From Methanosalsum sp. (lineage in GTDB: Archaea > Halobacteriota > Methanosarcinia > Methanosarcinales > Methanosarcinaceae): a DNA stretch of 7,203 nucleotides. Both the position numbers and the translations under genes were made by a program. Below are positions 5,949 through 7,203 of the stretch, piece after piece; the first letter of the stretch is position 1, and every line of letters starts with the position of its first letter. The DNA lies in the NCBI GenBank assembly GCA_007127385.1, contig SKZM01000138.1, forward strand, positions 1 to 7,203, written 5' to 3'. The notes under the pieces are model-generated. The model was not told the origin of the DNA, ran no database searches, and was given only the letters and a program-made list of their open reading frames with translations.

Positions 5949-5954
5949 TCACCT
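5949..5954 (-). promoter_or_regulatory. Shine-Dalgarno site that decides the rpiA start
   Basis: The minus strand reads AGGTGA followed directly by ATGAAAATG. With no spacing to the first ATG and six bases to the second, it supports initiation at 5942. Confidence 0.5.
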
Positions 5955-5970
5955 GTCTTAATAAATACAA

Positions 5971-5980
5971 TACATATATC
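5971..5980 (-). promoter_or_regulatory. Candidate TATA box for rpiA
   Basis: The minus strand reads GATATATGTA in the gap after aspS. Initiation about 25 bases on would lie close to the Shine-Dalgarno site, giving a very short leader, so readthrough from aspS may be the main source of rpiA message. Confidence 0.3.
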
Positions 5981-6026
5981 AATAGATCCCTGATGGGTAA
6001 ATACAACAATATTCTTCAGCAGACAA

Positions 6027-7203
6027 TCAGGGAGATAGTCTCCTCCGATCTCTGGGGAACAGTACAACATCACGAATATTTTCTGTACCCAGCATTGTCA
6101 TTAGTAACCTTTCACATCCAATACCCCATCCTGCATGTGGAGGCATGCCAAATCTAAAAGCATCAAGATAAAAATCAAAGCTGTCAGGATTCAGTCCCTG
6201 GGACTCGATCCTCTCACTTAGCATAGTATGATGATGTATTCGCTGAGCTCCAGATGCAAGCTCCATTGTACGATGCATAAGATCAAATGATTTACTTATC
6301 TCTGGATTATTTTCATCAGGCATTGCATAAAATGGTTTGATTTCTGTAGGCCAGTCAATTATGAAATAATGAGATTGTCCTGTCCTTTCAAATACATCGT
6401 TTCCAATGATGTGCTCTGCAGAAGTGCCCAGATCATCACCCCAAACAAGCTCTTCCTCACTGTTCTGGTTTACAATATCAATAGCTTCCTCGTATTTGAG
6501 CTTCAAGAAGGGTTTTTCAGGGATTTCCAGATCTATACCCAGTTCATCAAGTTGTTTTTGGGAGTTCTGCTTTACACTGGAATACACATTTGAGATCATG
6601 TTTTCCAGAATCTCCATTACATCAAAATGATCACAGAAACTGGATTCAATATCTATGGACGTAGCTTCATTCAGATGACGTCTTGTATCATGTTCTTCTG
6701 CCCTGAAAATTGGGCCTATTTCAAATACTCGATCCATACCGCCACTCATCAATATCTGTTTGAAGAGCTGAGGACTTTGATTCAGAAAAGCTTCCGTTGT
6801 AAAGTATGTTATGGGAAAAAGAGACGTTCCCCCTTCTGTTGCAGTTGCCACTACCTTTGGAGTGGACGTTTCTATGAAATTGTTGCTTGAGAGATATTTT
6901 CTTACACTGTTTAGGACTTCATGCCTTATTCTGAAAATCGCATTTGTTCCGGGTTTTCTAAGATCGATAAATCTGGAATCAAGCCTGGTATCCAGTTCTG
7001 CCTCAACTTTGCCTGTCGTATCCATTGGAAGCGGGGAATCAGCTTCATTTAGTAAATTGATCCCGGAGGGTATAATTTCAAAGCCGTTTGGTGCCTTATC
7101 AGATGTCTTTACATTACCCGTCACAGAAACGACAGACTCCCTTACAAGCCTTCGTGCTGCATTAAACAGTTCTGCATCGGTTTTTTTCTTGACTAGAGTG
7201 ACC
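6027..7203 (-). CDS. aspS: Aspartyl-tRNA synthetase, archaeal type; 5' end outside the window
   Basis: This class II synthetase charges tRNA-Asp with aspartate. The frame is open from the window edge (first full codon at 7202) to TGA at 6027, giving 391 residues. The GTG at 7124 is internal, because the upstream codons continue the OB-fold anticodon-binding domain ([20 protein letters not shown]). Only some tens of N-terminal residues are missing. Numbering the visible part from 7202: the linker [12 protein letters not shown] (73-84), motif 1 around ETSTPK (111-116), motif 2 FRAEEHDT (166-173), motif 3 GWGIGCERL (358-366) and the C-terminal [10 protein letters not shown] typical of archaeal AspRS (382-391). 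The sequence is AspRS-like rather than AsnRS-like in the EADSPLPMD and RLDSRF segments. Whether it is discriminating or also charges tRNA-Asn cannot be settled with the anticodon-binding domain incomplete. rpiA follows about 80 bases downstream. Confidence 0.95.
   Translation of the reverse strand, partial: VTLVKKKTDAELFNAARRLVRESVVSVTGNVKTSDKAPNGFEIIPSGINLLNEADSPLPMDTTGKVEAELDTRLDSRFIDLRKPGTNAIFRIRHEVLNSVRKYLSSNNFIETSTPKVVATATEGGTSLFPITYFTTEAFLNQSPQLFKQILMSGGMDRVFEIGPIFRAEEHDTRRHLNEATSIDIESSFCDHFDVMEILENMISNVYSSVKQNSQKQLDELGIDLEIPEKPFLKLKYEEAIDIVNQNSEEELVWGDDLGTSAEHIIGNDVFERTGQSHYFIIDWPTEIKPFYAMPDENNPEISKSFDLMHRTMELASGAQRIHHHTMLSERIESQGLNPDSFDFYLDAFRFGMPPHAGWGIGCERLLMTMLGTENIRDVVLFPRDRRRLSP

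Noticed and set aside
7122..7124. GTG at 7124 as the start of the aspartyl-tRNA synthetase
   Set aside because: The frame continues upstream to the window edge with typical OB-fold sequence, so the true start lies outside the window.
6027..7203. Asparaginyl-tRNA synthetase
   Set aside because: The OB-to-catalytic linker, SPLPMD segment and C-terminal [10 protein letters not shown] fit archaeal AspRS better; AsnRS was considered because the two are homologous.

Overview
The window looks like a piece of a methanogenic archaeal chromosome, most likely from Methanosarcinales. The reasons are an archaeal-type aspartyl-tRNA synthetase, a 5' fragment that reads as methanogenesis marker protein 8 (DUF2099), A/T-rich intergenic regions with archaeal TATA boxes, a tRNA gene without an encoded CCA, and a methanogen-style aryl-CoA (PaaK-type) ligase. 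No mobile element, CRISPR array or rRNA is visible.

Layout. Positions 1-1958 are a minus-strand block: a PaaK-type phenylacetate/aryl-CoA ligase (657-1958), an unrecognised small acidic protein overlapping or abutting its end (401-652/679), and, after a 100-base gap with its own TATA box and a strong inverted repeat, the first 100 codons of the marker-8 gene, which leaves the window at base 1. Positions 1959-2405 hold no convincing protein gene, but contain promoter-like elements on both strands and several competing inverted repeats. A tRNA-Val(UAC) gene lies at 2406-2479 on the minus strand.

Positions 2559-5161 form a plus-strand operon. Two separate MgtE/SLC41-type membrane proteins overlap by 4 bases, and are followed by a soluble protein built of two PhoU-RCK_C (TrkA-C) repeats. 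The likely product is a divalent-cation (probably Mg2+) transport system. Its membrane part is split into two non-identical halves and its cytosolic regulator is correspondingly doubled. This is the most interesting system in the window. The first membrane gene probably starts at a TTG (2688) rather than at the upstream ATG (2559), because TATA boxes lie inside the extra 5' stretch.

Positions 5247-7203 are a minus-strand housekeeping pair converging on that operon: aspS (5' end outside the window) followed 78-84 bases later by rpiA, ribose-5-phosphate isomerase A. Both are intact in their catalytic motifs.

All calls rest on reading motifs by eye. Family names come from recognised sequence signatures, and promoter and structure calls are unaided pattern recognition.
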